Counted from the stretch's first letter, positions 1-8,975 are shown. The stretch is DNA of 64,000 nt from Paenibacillus lautus NBRC 15380 (GCF_004000945.1 NZ_BIMF01000003.1:124001-188000); one strand, 5' to 3'. A program made the numbers and translations. Notes: generated by a model from the sequence alone, not told the origin.

Positions 1-33
1 CACTGCATAACGGAATAATCGCTGCCGGATCAT
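1..33 (-). CDS. 5' end of a divergent gene, cut by the window edge
   Basis: Eleven codons read leftwards from an ATG at 33-31 and leave the window (MIRQRLFRYAV). A very strong ribosome binding site, AAGGAGGG, lies seven bases upstream of the ATG, so I take this as a real start. The product cannot be named from eleven residues. Divergent neighbours of LplB/LplC-type permease operons are often sensor kinases or AraC regulators, but that is only context. Confidence 0.55.
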   Translation of the reverse strand, partial: MIRQRLFRYAV

Positions 34-493
34 ATTCTCCCTCCTTGCCATTTGGTCTGTATCGTTAAACTGAAATCTTCATTGTTCTTGAATATTACTA
101 ACATTATATGTAATCTATATGTTAATTTAATAGTATTTCCTAGCGATCCGATCACTTGGAACGGATTCATATTTTACTCTCATCTTACATTTGCTCAGGG
201 CATTCATCAATATGAAAACGCATTCTTTATTTTCCTCTCCCATCTTTCCTTCATAGACTTCATCGGCTAAACCCCTTATAAAACAAAGGTTTTTGGGCCT
301 TTATTCAATCCGGACGACATGCTTCAAAATACTCAAATTCAAAGTTTTTTCCGTTTTTTAAAGCAGACGTTCCTCCCTTCAATCCGTTCAAACTCTATTT
401 TCATAGTTTACTGCACGCGGCAACTCTCTTTACACTCGAATCAGAACTGCAGAGCTTGCAACCGCCATCACAAACGAAAGGACGTGCCTACCA
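34..493. promoter_or_regulatory. Divergent intergenic region, no gene seen
   Basis: This 460-base stretch separates the leftward gene from the permease operon. The open frames in it have no ribosome binding site or coding character. It must carry the promoters for both directions, but I see no convincing -35/-10 pair or operator palindrome that I would place exactly. Confidence 0.4.
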
Positions 494-1420
494 ATGAAAA
501 AAAGCCGCTCTGGCTTCCTGCGCGAAATCCGCTCGAACGGATCCGCCTACCTGCTCGTCGTACCGGCTGCCATCTATACGCTGGTCTTCGGTTATTTCAC
601 GCTTCCCTACATGCTCATTGCGTTTCAGAAATTCAACTTCAAGACGGGACTCTTTAATTCCGCCTGGGTCGGCTTCGACAATTTCAAGTTCTTCTTCTCG
701 TCGCCCCGGGCGTGGGAGGTCACCTTCAACACCTTGAAGCTCAATTTTCTATTCATCATCGTCGGCACGCTCGCAGCCATGGCGCTGGCCATTCTGTTCA
801 ATGAGCTCCGCAGCCGCTGGTTCTCGAGGGTGACCCAATCCACGATTTTGTTCCCGCATTTCTTATCCTGGGTCATCGTCAGCTACATCATCTACAGCTT
901 GCTGTCGACCGACTACGGTATTCTGAACCGGATCCTGGCGTTCTTCCATGTCGATCCCGTCAACTGGTATGCCTCTCCGCAATACTGGACGTGGATTCTT
1001 ACGACCGCGGCGGTCTGGAAGGACCTCGGGATGAACCTCGTTATCTATCTGGCGGCCATTACGGGGATTGATGACAGTTATTACGAAGCCGGCCGGATCG
1101 ACGGCGCTACCCGCTGGCAGCTCATCCGGCATATCACCATTCCGCTCATGCTGCCGACCATATCCATCCTGACCCTGCTGGCCTTGGGCAAAATCATGTA
1201 CGGCAGCTTCGACATGATCTATGCCATCGTGAAGGACAACGGGCTGCTCTATCCGACCGTCGACGTCATCGACACATATGTGTTCCGTTCCCTCCGCACC
1301 ATTGGGAATCCGGCACAGGCAATGGCCGTTGGTCTATATCAATCCGTGGTCGGCTTTATTCTCGTATGGGGCAGTAACAAAATCGTGAAAAAGGTGAATC
1401 CGGACCATGCCTTGTTCTAA
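494..1420 (+). CDS. ABC sugar transporter permease, LplB type
   Basis: Integral membrane subunit (308 residues) of a carbohydrate ABC importer of the LplB/UgpA type. About six hydrophobic segments are visible, starting with residues 18-40. The cytoplasmic EAA loop reads YEAGRIDGATRWQLIRHITI near residue 195, the site that contacts the ATPase. The next gene is the matching LplC-type permease 37 bases downstream, so the two form the heterodimeric channel. No binding protein or ATPase lies beside them: the binding protein may be outside the window, and these systems usually share a distant MsmK-type ATPase. The substrate is probably an oligosaccharide but cannot be read from the sequence. The start is supported by GAAAGGA upstream. 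Confidence 0.9.
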   Translation: MKKSRSGFLREIRSNGSAYLLVVPAAIYTLVFGYFTLPYMLIAFQKFNFKTGLFNSAWVGFDNFKFFFSSPRAWEVTFNTLKLNFLFIIVGTLAAMALAILFNELRSRWFSRVTQSTILFPHFLSWVIVSYIIYSLLSTDYGILNRILAFFHVDPVNWYASPQYWTWILTTAAVWKDLGMNLVIYLAAITGIDDSYYEAGRIDGATRWQLIRHITIPLMLPTISILTLLALGKIMYGSFDMIYAIVKDNGLLYPTVDVIDTYVFRSLRTIGNPAQAMAVGLYQSVVGFILVWGSNKIVKKVNPDHALF

Positions 1421-1457
1421 AGTGAGCCGGAACCATTCGGAAAGGAGCGAAACTTAG

Positions 1458-2336
1458 ATGACGTCCAGACCTAAATTTTTCGACGCCGTGAATGCAGCAC
1501 TGATCGGCATCATCTCCATTCTCTGCATCCTGCCGATGCTGCTCGTGCTCATGGTGTCCTTCACGGATGAAGCCAGCATTAAACAATTTGGCTACCAGCT
1601 GTTTCCGACCGAGCTGTCGCTGGATGCCTACAAGCTGCTCCTGTTCGGCAGCACGCCGCTGTACCGAAGTTACATGATCTCGATCCTCGTAACGGTCGTC
1701 GGCACGATCCTTGCGGTCACCATTACATCTATGGCCGGATATACACTGGCCGCCAAGCATATCCGTTACCGCAACAGGCTCGGACTGTTCTTTTTCATTA
1801 CGATGGTGTTTAACACGGGCCTGGTTCCCTGGTACCTGATCAATCTCAATCTCGGCATGAACAACACGATCTGGGCCTTGATCATTCCGTCCCTGGTGTT
1901 CAACCCGTTCAACCTGTTTCTTGTGCGTAACTACATGTCCCAAATTCCGCCTTCCCTGACGGAGGCGGCCAAAATCGACGGCGCAAGCGACTTCTATATC
2001 GCGTTTCGAATCTTCTTTCCGCTATGCATGCCCGTCCTGGCCACGATTACGCTGTTCTACGGCATTGCCTACTGGAACAACTGGTTCAACGCCATCATGC
2101 TGGTGGACAACGAGAAGCTGTATCCCCTTCAGTACCTGCTGTTTAAGCTGAACTCCGAGATCAGCATGATCCAACAGATGCAGAGCAGCGGAGCCATCCT
2201 CGGCACCCAGACGCTACCTCAGGAATCGGTGAAGATGGCCACCGCCATACTGACGATCGGCCCGGTGGTGCTGTTCTATCCGTTCCTACAGCGGTATTTC
2301 ATCAAAGGGCTGTTGATTGGCTCTTTGAAGGAGTAG
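1458..2336 (+). CDS. ABC sugar transporter permease, LplC/YtcP type
   Basis: Second permease (292 residues) of the same importer, MalG/LplC family. It has about six membrane segments and the EAA loop TEAAKIDGASDFYIAFRIFF near residue 170. The C-terminus ends in the family-typical pattern of a final helix followed by FIKGLLIGSLKE. AAGGAG lies ten bases before the ATG. It is the last gene of the operon, which ends at a hairpin terminator about 60 bases downstream. A homologous permease with the same C-terminal pattern is present at 49070-49996 in a different sugar operon. Confidence 0.9.
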   Translation: MTSRPKFFDAVNAALIGIISILCILPMLLVLMVSFTDEASIKQFGYQLFPTELSLDAYKLLLFGSTPLYRSYMISILVTVVGTILAVTITSMAGYTLAAKHIRYRNRLGLFFFITMVFNTGLVPWYLINLNLGMNNTIWALIIPSLVFNPFNLFLVRNYMSQIPPSLTEAAKIDGASDFYIAFRIFFPLCMPVLATITLFYGIAYWNNWFNAIMLVDNEKLYPLQYLLFKLNSEISMIQQMQSSGAILGTQTLPQESVKMATAILTIGPVVLFYPFLQRYFIKGLLIGSLKE

Positions 2337-2397
2337 GGGGTTTCATCCACATGCAAGGGTCTTTAGGACATGAGCAGGGGATCAGGCTTTACCGAAA

Positions 2398-2435
2398 ACA
2401 AAGAGGCTAGCCGATTTCACGGTTAGCCTCTTTGT
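2398..2435 (+). terminator. Intrinsic terminator after the permease operon
   Basis: A 15-base stem (ACAAAGAGGCTAGCC with its near-perfect complement, one G-T pair) closes an eight-base loop and is followed by a T-rich stretch. It lies 60 bases after the second permease. Confidence 0.8.
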
Positions 2436-2510
2436 TTATATGCTGGAAGTCTTTATGGATAAAACTTCTGCCGCTTCGGATGGAACATCGTCAACGGGGT
2501 TCGTTAGCGC

Positions 2511-2533
2511 AACCCTAATGTTGCATTAGGGTT
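2511..2533. other. Perfect hairpin, AACCCTAATG stem
   Basis: A perfect 10-base inverted repeat around a 3-base loop (AACCCTAATG-TTG-CATTAGGGTT) lies just downstream of the leftward Nudix gene. There is no T-run on either side, so it may be a weak terminator or an mRNA 3' stabiliser. Confidence 0.5.
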
Positions 2534-2568
2534 AAACGGTAACCGGTCTTTGAAGAACAGGATGAATA

Positions 2569-2976
2569 CTAAAACGCCCGGCTTTTGACTTCTCCTTGAT
2601 AAGCCAATGCATCCATGGCCCTTAATCGCTGAACTTCGCTTAGCTCCGACAACTCGACCCATTTATACTCCGAATGCTCGGCGCTAAGGATAATTTCCGC
2701 CTGAGGCGGGATCGAACAACGAAAAATGCCGACCTGTGCATTGATGTGGCTGTGGTAATAAAATCCGGTCAAGACCGCATCTTGTATGGTGAGGCCCAGT
2801 TCTTCGCGACATTCACGAAAAATCGCTTCATGGATCGTTTCACCGGGATCCACCCCGCCTCCGGGCAAACTCCACCCCTTGTTCCCATAGGTTCGTTTTA
2901 ATAAGAGCAGCTTGCCGTCGGCATTCGATATGATGGCATGCACACCAAATCTGTACGTGTCATGAAATCCCAACAT
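2569..2976 (-). CDS. Nudix hydrolase
   Basis: Small Nudix-family pyrophosphohydrolase of 135 residues. The Nudix box is complete: GGGVDPGE followed by REC-REELGL at about residues 38-60, giving the G-x5-E-x7-REUxEExGU pattern that binds Mg2+. Substrates of such stand-alone proteins are nucleoside diphosphates linked to another group; which one cannot be told. The start is well placed behind GGGGAGG. It is a single gene. Confidence 0.88.
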   Translation of the reverse strand: MLGFHDTYRFGVHAIISNADGKLLLLKRTYGNKGWSLPGGGVDPGETIHEAIFRECREELGLTIQDAVLTGFYYHSHINAQVGIFRCSIPPQAEIILSAEHSEYKWVELSELSEVQRLRAMDALAYQGEVKSRAF

Positions 2977-3141
2977 TCATCCTCCCCATCCTGTCATTAA
3001 AATGCTTATCGGCTAACGCAAGCGCTCCTTCATTTCCTCCAGTACAATTCCCCACCATGAAGAGGAAAGGACGGTAGTAAGGTCCATGTCTTTCAGTTCC
3101 AGATGGCACGCAAACTTGAACCTATTGTGATAAAGTGCGAT

Positions 3142-3948
3142 TTATAGATATTCGCCGAAATAATACTGAAGCATATCCCGGGAATACCCGTCGCTTCCTT
3201 GCCACTCCGACATCGAGAAAAAATCGTCGTTTCTCCTCGGACGCGTGCGAGGCGTATCCTGCGGAACCAGCACGCCGGCATATCCCCAAACTTCCATGAG
3301 CACGTCTCGTTCATGCTTGCTTGAAGGCAAAACATCCTTCCAGCGCTTCTCCAAATGACGGGGGCTTTCTTGTTCGGTACAGTCTTCAACGGCTTCTATC
3401 AGACCCCGCAGGATGTCGATATCTTCATCATCCACCGTTAAGCTCTCCTCATGGCTCAACAGCTCCAGATCAAGCCAGCAGTAGAGCAGGTGATTCAAGC
3501 GGATGCCTCCCCATTTGATCCGTTCGAAATTAAGCACATTCAAGTCGGCATTCATATAATCCCGGTCGGACTGCAGCCCCGCGTGATTGCGATCCCTGCA
3601 GCTGCTGTAGTTCGGCACGGCCGAGCGCCGCTCTTCGTACGAATGAAGAGGCAGGCGCGAGGTCAGCGCCCAGCTGGAGAGCGCGCTTCGCAAATGGACC
3701 TGTTTCGTGGACAAGCTGTGCAGAAAAGCAGCTGCTACCTTTTCTTTTGTAACCGTCTGATGCAGGCAGTACAGCCGCTGGACCAGTTCATCATGGCCGA
3801 TTGTAATAGGATCAAACATCATCCCCATGCTTTTCGCATATTCAAAATCCTCCCCAACGAACGGCAAAGGACTGCTTTTCCAGCCGCTGGATGACCAGAA
3901 CGTTTGAAGTAAAACCTTTTTCGCCTTTTTGTCCACAGCTTCTCTCAC
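3142..3948 (-). CDS. Unknown protein, C-terminus probably cut by a nonsense codon
   Basis: I do not recognise this 268-residue cytoplasmic protein; it is acidic and helical in character with no visible signal or membrane segment. The start is GTG at 3948 with a weak ribosome binding site; a second GTG four codons on is equally possible. The oddity is at the end. After the TAA at 3142-3144 the same frame stays open for another 42 codons to a TAG at 3013-3015. That segment is clearly protein-like (ALYHNRFKFACHLELKDMD, then a SSSWWGI motif and a charged helix). The ancestral protein was probably about 311 residues, with a Tyr codon (TAT/TAC) now TAA. A sequencing error would explain it equally well. 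Confidence 0.6.
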   Translation of the reverse strand: MREAVDKKAKKVLLQTFWSSSGWKSSPLPFVGEDFEYAKSMGMMFDPITIGHDELVQRLYCLHQTVTKEKVAAAFLHSLSTKQVHLRSALSSWALTSRLPLHSYEERRSAVPNYSSCRDRNHAGLQSDRDYMNADLNVLNFERIKWGGIRLNHLLYCWLDLELLSHEESLTVDDEDIDILRGLIEAVEDCTEQESPRHLEKRWKDVLPSSKHERDVLMEVWGYAGVLVPQDTPRTRPRRNDDFFSMSEWQGSDGYSRDMLQYYFGEYL

Positions 3949-3994
3949 TTCCCATTATTTTGTTGTCCCTATCATATCAAAATAAGCAAAAGAT

Positions 3995-4496
3995 TTATTT
4001 AAATCCTTCGATAATTTCATTTATTTGTTTAATATGTCTTTGTTCATGCAAGTACAGTGATTTAACCCATTCAATTAATAACATCTCTTTAAAGACGGGG
4101 TGGGTGAAATGTCTTCTGCACGGACGGGTCTTCTAATGAATGGAGCAGTTCCGTTAGCTTCTCTCTTGAATGATGCAGTTTCTCGACAATTTCTATATTT
4201 TCAAAAATCTCATCCGACGGTTTAGCAATGTCAGGAGCTTCTAACCTTTGATTTCTGTCAAGCAGTAACTCCAACGGTTTATTATCTGTGAATGAGTCTT
4301 CTTTGCTCTTTAATCCTCTCGTTATTGCCACGACATATAATTCCTCTGTCTTCGATAAGTGTTGGCAGATCTGACTGATACTCCAGCTGTCCGAGTCTTT
4401 CTTCTGGTTTAATTGATCTCCGCTCAATCCATTAAGGATTCCAAGTAATTCGTCTCTTGTTTCTTTTAACTTTTGATTGATTTCTTGAAGTTCCAT
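3995..4496 (-). pseudogene. DinB-family protein, frameshifted near the C-terminus
   Basis: The N-terminal 130 residues form a DinB-like four-helix bundle (ELQEINQKLKETRDELLGIL, then SWSISQICQHL with a conserved His). The frame closes early at 4089. If one base is removed from the GGGG run at 4097-4100, reading continues as PPVFKEMLLIEWVKSLYLHE and then RHIKQINEIIEGFK to a TAA at 3995-3997. This restores the usual final helix and the conserved HxxxH-type metal ligands of the family. So this is either a one-base frameshift mutation or a homopolymer sequencing error. DinB proteins are often metal-dependent thiol transferases or stress proteins; the substrate is unknown. The start is supported by AAAGGGAG. 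Confidence 0.75.
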
Positions 4497-4564
4497 GGAG
4501 AAAACACTCCCTTTCCTTGATCAAAAGAATCCAAAATTTCATATAACATCCTTGAAATCACAAA

Positions 4565-4609
4565 AAGCGCCCCAGCCTTAGATAGCATTGATCTTAGGCT
4601 GGGGCGCTT
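4565..4609 (-). terminator. Terminator of the gldA-dhaKL operon
   Basis: A stem of 14 base pairs (AAGCGCCCCAGCCT with its complement) lies about 130 bases beyond the dhaKL stop. On the minus strand it ends in a run of five T, a good intrinsic terminator for the leftward operon. Confidence 0.85.
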
Positions 4610-4621
4610 GCCGCCTGCTTA

Positions 4622-4675
4622 TTCCATGATTATACATCTGATGACCGAAGGACGTAAGCCACAAAGTGGTTGAAA
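4622..4675. repeat. Interspersed ~52-bp repeat, copy A
   Basis: Begins TTCCATGATTATACATC and shows the same order of short blocks as copies at 10649 and 38786: TTCCATRATTATACATCYG, then an ACCNAAGG block, a small G-C hairpin, and TGAA. All three copies have the same orientation and lie 3' of a minus-strand gene. Confidence 0.6.
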
Positions 4676-4737
4676 AAATTTTCATGTCTCTAACATATTC
4701 TTCTTCTTCTCCGAAAAGTGCATACCGCTTTTGTACA

Positions 4738-6498
4738 TTACTTCATCACTTTGGCAAGCTCGGTGAAAATAACCCCGAGCGCGTAAGCACCCGCATCCGG
4801 GTACCCGATGCTGCGTTCGCCTACGTTGCCCGCTCTTCCCATTCGGGCAACGATGTCTGCCGTCTTCTGCGCTCCGAGCACCGCCGCTTCAGCCGCCTTG
4901 ATCGCTGCCGGCTTCATCTCTTCGCCTTGCTCAGCACTACGTGTCCAGGCATCCGCGAGAGGCACGAGCGCATCGATCAACGTCTTGTCGCCGACGACGG
5001 CTCCTCTTCCGAACGATCTTTCGCCCGTATCCTGGATCCCTTTCACAACGGCCTGCATCATATCTGCGACCTCTTGAACGGACAATTCCTGCTTCTGACC
5101 GGCAGATTTACTCGCTGCACGGAATGCGGATCCCCAGATCGGTCCGGAAGCCCCGCCGCAATGCTCCATGATGATCATCGAGCAGGCGTCGAGGAAATCG
5201 CCGATATCACGAAGATGGTGGGTTAGAATATCATCCCACTCCGCCTTTAGCTGCTTGAAGCCCTTGGCGACACTCATGCCGAAATCCCCGTCTCCGGCAT
5301 GGGCGTCAAGCTCGCAGAACGGCACTTCGTTCTCGATAATGACCTCGCTCATCTGATCGATGAAATATACGATATTTTGCAAGGATAGCCGACTATTCTT
5401 AATCACCGCTGCGTCAGCATCCGTATTGTTCTTATACGATGCCGCGTTCTCTGACTTCTGTTCATGGATAACCTCGGTATAGTTCACGGGCTCAAAAGAT
5501 CCCTTAACCGACAGTGCCGGCGTATCGCATGGCGCAGACAGCCACTTCTTGAGCGTCTCGTCCAGCTTCATGATCGTCACCGATGCGCCAGCCATATCGA
5601 TACTGGTCATATAGTTACCGACGAATACTTTGAATACCCGCTTGTTCCGAGACGCCAATTCGCGCATCACGGAATTGTTCAGCAAATACAGCTCCTGCAG
5701 CGGCGTGCCGCCAAACCCGTTGATTAAGACGGCAACTTCGTGCTCCGCAGAATCATTCATCTGCAAGTTGTCCAGCAAAGACGTGACCATCCGCTGCGCC
5801 AGCTCATCTGCAGGAACGGCTTTCTCCCTGCGGATTCCCGGTTCGCCGTGAATGCCGACGCCGTATTCCATCTCGTCATCTTCGATATGAAATGTCGGAG
5901 TTCCCTTGGCAGGCACGGTGCAGGAGGTAAACGCGAAGCCGATGCTGCGTACATGATTAATCGCATGCTGTGCCGCTTCTTTCACTTCCGGCAGGGACAG
6001 TCCCGCTTCTGCGGCTGCTCCGGCTACCTTATGAACGAGAACCGTTCCGGCAACCCCTCTTCTCCCTACTGTATAGAGACTGTCTTCAACGGCTATGTCA
6101 TCGTCGACCTTCACATAATCCACTTGTATGCCGTCCTCGCTTGCAAGGTGGGCCGCATTTTTGAAGTTCATGATGTCACCGCTGTAATTTTTGATAATAA
6201 GCAGCGTTCCCTTATTGCTTGCGGAGCTGCGGACCGCTTGATACACCTGGATTTGGGATGGGGAAGCAAACACATCGCCGCACACGGCCGCATCCAGCAT
6301 GCCGCTTCCAACGAATCCGGCATGGGCCGGTTCGTGCCCGCTTCCGCCGCCGCTGATCAGCGTAACTTTATTTGGGTTGATTTCTTTTTTGGAAATCACT
6401 TTAAATTTAGGGTTGAACGCCAGCTCAGGATGCGCCAGCACAAGCCCATTGCACATTTCCCGAACCAAGGTTTCCGGCTTGTTCATGATTTTCTTCAT
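4738..6498 (-). CDS. dhaKL: ATP-dependent dihydroxyacetone kinase, DhaK-DhaL fusion
   Basis: Cytoplasmic kinase converting dihydroxyacetone plus ATP to dihydroxyacetone phosphate. At 586 residues it carries both domains of the single-chain enzyme. The N-terminal DhaK domain (about 1-335) has GGGSGHEPAHAG near residue 50 and the substrate-binding histidine H217 in GIHGEPG, which forms a covalent hemiaminal with dihydroxyacetone. The DhaL nucleotide domain (about 370-586) has the Mg-binding motif DAHAGDGDFG and the later GGASGP loop. A fused DhaK-DhaL points to ATP rather than PTS phosphate as donor. It starts one base after the gldA stop, so the two are translationally coupled: glycerol is oxidised and the product phosphorylated. 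AAGGAG precedes the ATG; a second ATG four codons on is possible. Confidence 0.95.
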   Translation of the reverse strand: MKKIMNKPETLVREMCNGLVLAHPELAFNPKFKVISKKEINPNKVTLISGGGSGHEPAHAGFVGSGMLDAAVCGDVFASPSQIQVYQAVRSSASNKGTLLIIKNYSGDIMNFKNAAHLASEDGIQVDYVKVDDDIAVEDSLYTVGRRGVAGTVLVHKVAGAAAEAGLSLPEVKEAAQHAINHVRSIGFAFTSCTVPAKGTPTFHIEDDEMEYGVGIHGEPGIRREKAVPADELAQRMVTSLLDNLQMNDSAEHEVAVLINGFGGTPLQELYLLNNSVMRELASRNKRVFKVFVGNYMTSIDMAGASVTIMKLDETLKKWLSAPCDTPALSVKGSFEPVNYTEVIHEQKSENAASYKNNTDADAAVIKNSRLSLQNIVYFIDQMSEVIIENEVPFCELDAHAGDGDFGMSVAKGFKQLKAEWDDILTHHLRDIGDFLDACSMIIMEHCGGASGPIWGSAFRAASKSAGQKQELSVQEVADMMQAVVKGIQDTGERSFGRGAVVGDKTLIDALVPLADAWTRSAEQGEEMKPAAIKAAEAAVLGAQKTADIVARMGRAGNVGERSIGYPDAGAYALGVIFTELAKVMK

Positions 6499-6499
6499 C

Positions 6500-7636
6500 T
6501 TATATCTCCTTACTTAATTTGTATTGACGGCCCAACTGGTCAGCGGCCATAATCGCGGATGCTACCGCTTCCTCCGAAATCGGGAATGGCATTGAATGAA
6601 TGGATTCCTCGGCAATACATGCCTTCTTAGCCACTTCAAGCAATTCCTCGTAGGTCACTTGCTCTACTCCGATATCCTCCAAGCATACAGGGAGACCGAT
6701 CGACAGGCAGAAGTCCAGCACTTCCTTCATTTCATCCCGGTCAGCATTCTCAAGCACCAATTGAGCAATCGTACTGAAGGCTACCTTCTCGCCGTGATAA
6801 TAATGATGGGTTCCTTCCAAAGCCGTCAACCCATTGTGAATCGCGTGAATCGCTGCCAAACCGCCGCTCTCGAAGCCTAGTCCCGATAACAGAATATTCG
6901 TCTCGACGATATTCTCCAAGGCTGGCGTTACGATATTTTGATCGCAGGCCAGTTTTGCTCTATATCCGTTCTCAAGCAGTGTTTCATAGCATAGCTTCGC
7001 AAGTCCCAGCGCGGTAATCGTCCCTTTGGCCTCACCGCATACACCTTCGCGAACGCCGCACGGCAAACCGGCATTGACATTGGAATACGATTGAGCCGTC
7101 GCTCTTGCTTCGAAATAGGTAGAGAGCGCGTCCCCCATTCCAGCAACAAGGAATCTAGTCGGTGCTTTGGCAATAACCGTTGTATCAATCATAACAACGC
7201 TAGGACTTTGTTTGAAATAAGCATAATCATCGAATTCGCCTTCCGGGGTATAGAGGACCGCCGAATGGCTTGTCGGTGCATCGGTTGCCGCAATCGTCGG
7301 GACAATAATCAGAGCCTCGCCTTCGGCTACGCATTTTGCCGTATCAATAGCCTTGCCTCCGCCGAGGCCAATCGTGCAGGCACATTGATGCTCCTTGGCC
7401 AAAGCTTGCAATCTGGCAACCTCCTGCCGGGAGCATTCCCCACGGAAGCCGCTTTCAACTAGCGTTATATTAAATTTCTGTTTCGTTGACTCCAGCTTGT
7501 CTTTCACCCGTGCAACATCATCGGGATGAGCAATCAGCAGAGCGGAATCTCCGAATGTCTTTACAAAATAACCTAAATTCAACAGTTCGTTCTCACCTTG
7601 CACATATTTTGTCGGACTGATAAACGCCCTTCTCAT
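6500..7636 (-). CDS. gldA: Glycerol dehydrogenase
   Basis: NAD-dependent glycerol dehydrogenase of the iron/zinc-containing alcohol dehydrogenase family, 378 residues, which oxidises glycerol to dihydroxyacetone. The nucleotide-binding loop IGLGGGKAIDTAK is at residues 89-101. D169 in GMGDALSTYFEA, H264 in AAIHAIHNG and H281 in YYHGEKVAF occupy the positions of the zinc-binding triad. A cysteine-rich stretch (residues 190-205) is a modest insertion compared with the Geobacillus enzyme. It is first in a two-gene operon with the dihydroxyacetone kinase. The divergent PocR-type regulator fits glycerol-derived induction. AGGAGG lies upstream of the start. Confidence 0.95.
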   Translation of the reverse strand: MRRAFISPTKYVQGENELLNLGYFVKTFGDSALLIAHPDDVARVKDKLESTKQKFNITLVESGFRGECSRQEVARLQALAKEHQCACTIGLGGGKAIDTAKCVAEGEALIIVPTIAATDAPTSHSAVLYTPEGEFDDYAYFKQSPSVVMIDTTVIAKAPTRFLVAGMGDALSTYFEARATAQSYSNVNAGLPCGVREGVCGEAKGTITALGLAKLCYETLLENGYRAKLACDQNIVTPALENIVETNILLSGLGFESGGLAAIHAIHNGLTALEGTHHYYHGEKVAFSTIAQLVLENADRDEMKEVLDFCLSIGLPVCLEDIGVEQVTYEELLEVAKKACIAEESIHSMPFPISEEAVASAIMAADQLGRQYKLSKEI

Positions 7637-7713
7637 TTTTCATTCCTCCTAGATTGACTATATTTATTATTATAGATTGCGCTCATTAGGGAAGCATGAA
7701 ACAATGAGATCGG

Positions 7714-7728
7714 AATAAAGCGTTTTCT
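7714..7728. promoter_or_regulatory. Possible catabolite-responsive element
   Basis: AATAAAGCGTTTTCT resembles the CcpA site consensus, with the central GCG and flanking A and T runs and two mismatches at the usual TG. It sits between the divergent gldA and regulator genes, where carbon catabolite repression would make sense. Confidence 0.3.
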
Positions 7729-7769
7729 TATCGTGTTTTTTTGTCATTCCTATGGTAAATTGTATTATC

Positions 7770-7799
7770 TTGTCCTTTAGTAGAATCATTCGCTATAAT
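7770..7799 (+). promoter_or_regulatory. Sigma-A-type promoter of the PocR-family regulator
   Basis: TTGTCC at 7770-7775 and a perfect TATAAT at 7794-7799 are 18 bases apart, about 40 bases upstream of the regulator start. On the opposite strand another TATAAT (7674-7669) faces gldA but its -35 is weak, as expected for an activated promoter. Confidence 0.55.
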
Positions 7800-7840
7800 A
7801 TTCAATAGAATTTCTATTACATTCATAGGAGAATATCGTC

Positions 7841-8887
7841 ATGTCCAAATCCCGGTTCGATTTAGAAGAAATCATTGATTTGGAGAAATGGGAGAAGCTG
7901 CAGGATTCCTTATCGCTCGTGACCAAAATGGCAATCCTTACGGTCGATTACAAGGGCGTTCCCGTGACAAAGCACAGCTACTGTCAGCCTTTCTGCCAAG
8001 GCGTGCGCCAGGATGGCCATCTCTCGCAGTATTGCCAAAAATGCGATGCGCGAGCCGGTATTGAAGCGGTTCGCCAGAACAAACCATACATCTATCTGTG
8101 CCATTTCAACATTATCGATATCGCCATTCCGATCATCATCGATAACCAATATCTTGGTGCGATCATGGCCGGACAGCTCAAGCTCCGGGAACCTGACGCG
8201 CCGATGCTGGAGCAGATCGTGTCTCGGCCGCCCAATGTGGAGTCGAACCGGAAGTTTAAAGAACTCGAAGCAGACTACAACGCCCTGCCAATCTTGTCTT
8301 ACGAGGAAGTAACGAAGTGTGTGGACTTGCTGCTGCAATTAAGCACTTATATCGTGGAGGAAGCGATTCAAAAGCATACCACGGTTGATATGTACAAAAA
8401 AGTGCTCACATCTAACATGGACGCGCCCACTTCCGTTGAGACTTTTAACGAGTCCGATCGTGCGGTCCGCAGCATTCAATCCATACAGCAGGAGCTGTCG
8501 GGTGCGCTGATCGATACGAAATTGAAGAATGGCGCTGGGCGGTTCATCTCTTCGAATGCTGTGCTTCAACCTGCGTTTGACTACATTTTTGCGCACAAGC
8601 ATGAAAATTTCAGCCTGAAAGAGATGGCCAAGCTTTGCCACATCAGCCCCAGCTATTTTAGCCGCACATTTACGAAGGAGACCGGGGAGAATTTCTCCGT
8701 CTTCATCGCCCGGCTCAAGATTGAATGGGCCAAGCAGCTGCTGGAATCAACCGATTCGCCGATCCATCAAGTGAGCGATGATTTGGGGTTCTGCGATACG
8801 GGGTATTTCATCAAAACGTTCAAAAAGTTCGAGAACCTCACCCCGGCCGTGTACCGGAACATGTATGCTGGGATATCCGCTAAGTAA
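7841..8887 (+). CDS. AraC-family activator with a PocR sensor domain
   Basis: DNA-binding regulator of 348 residues. Residues about 8-175 form a PocR domain with the cysteines typical of it (SYCQPFCQGVR, YCQKCDARAG). PocR domains sense small diols and glycerol-derived metabolites. The C-terminal 100 residues form an AraC double helix-turn-helix: FSLKEMAKLCHISPSYFSRT and the second, more conserved helix pair ending GFCDTGYFIKTFKKFENLTP. Its divergent position next to gldA-dhaKL suggests it activates glycerol and dihydroxyacetone use. AGGAGA precedes the ATG and a strong terminator follows the stop. The target site was not identified. Confidence 0.9.
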   Translation: MSKSRFDLEEIIDLEKWEKLQDSLSLVTKMAILTVDYKGVPVTKHSYCQPFCQGVRQDGHLSQYCQKCDARAGIEAVRQNKPYIYLCHFNIIDIAIPIIIDNQYLGAIMAGQLKLREPDAPMLEQIVSRPPNVESNRKFKELEADYNALPILSYEEVTKCVDLLLQLSTYIVEEAIQKHTTVDMYKKVLTSNMDAPTSVETFNESDRAVRSIQSIQQELSGALIDTKLKNGAGRFISSNAVLQPAFDYIFAHKHENFSLKEMAKLCHISPSYFSRTFTKETGENFSVFIARLKIEWAKQLLESTDSPIHQVSDDLGFCDTGYFIKTFKKFENLTPAVYRNMYAGISAK

Positions 8888-8914
8888 TTGGCTTACCTGC
8901 TGATCATTCCATGT

Positions 8915-8947
8915 AAACCCCCTTCGTTCATGAACGAGGGGGTTTTT
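8915..8947 (+). terminator. Terminator after the PocR-family regulator
   Basis: AAACCCCC pairs with GGGGGTTT around the inner TCGTTCATGAACGA repeat, then TTTT. The hairpin can serve both the rightward regulator and the leftward GNAT gene. Confidence 0.85.
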
Positions 8948-8975
8948 ACGATGAGTGTTATTCGGCCAAGGCCCG

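Noticed and set aside
1356-1943. Long open frame of 195 codons on the minus strand opposite the LplC-type permease gene
   Set aside because: It is rich in H, R, D and Q without structure and has no ribosome binding site; it is the antisense shadow of a GC-rich membrane protein gene.
4622-4675. tRNA or tRNA-like gene in the 52-bp repeats
   Set aside because: Too short, with no cloverleaf and no T-loop motif.
4666-6552. Several plus-strand open frames of 60-270 codons opposite dhaKL
   Set aside because: Composition is not protein-like and all lie opposite a well-supported gene with known catalytic motifs.
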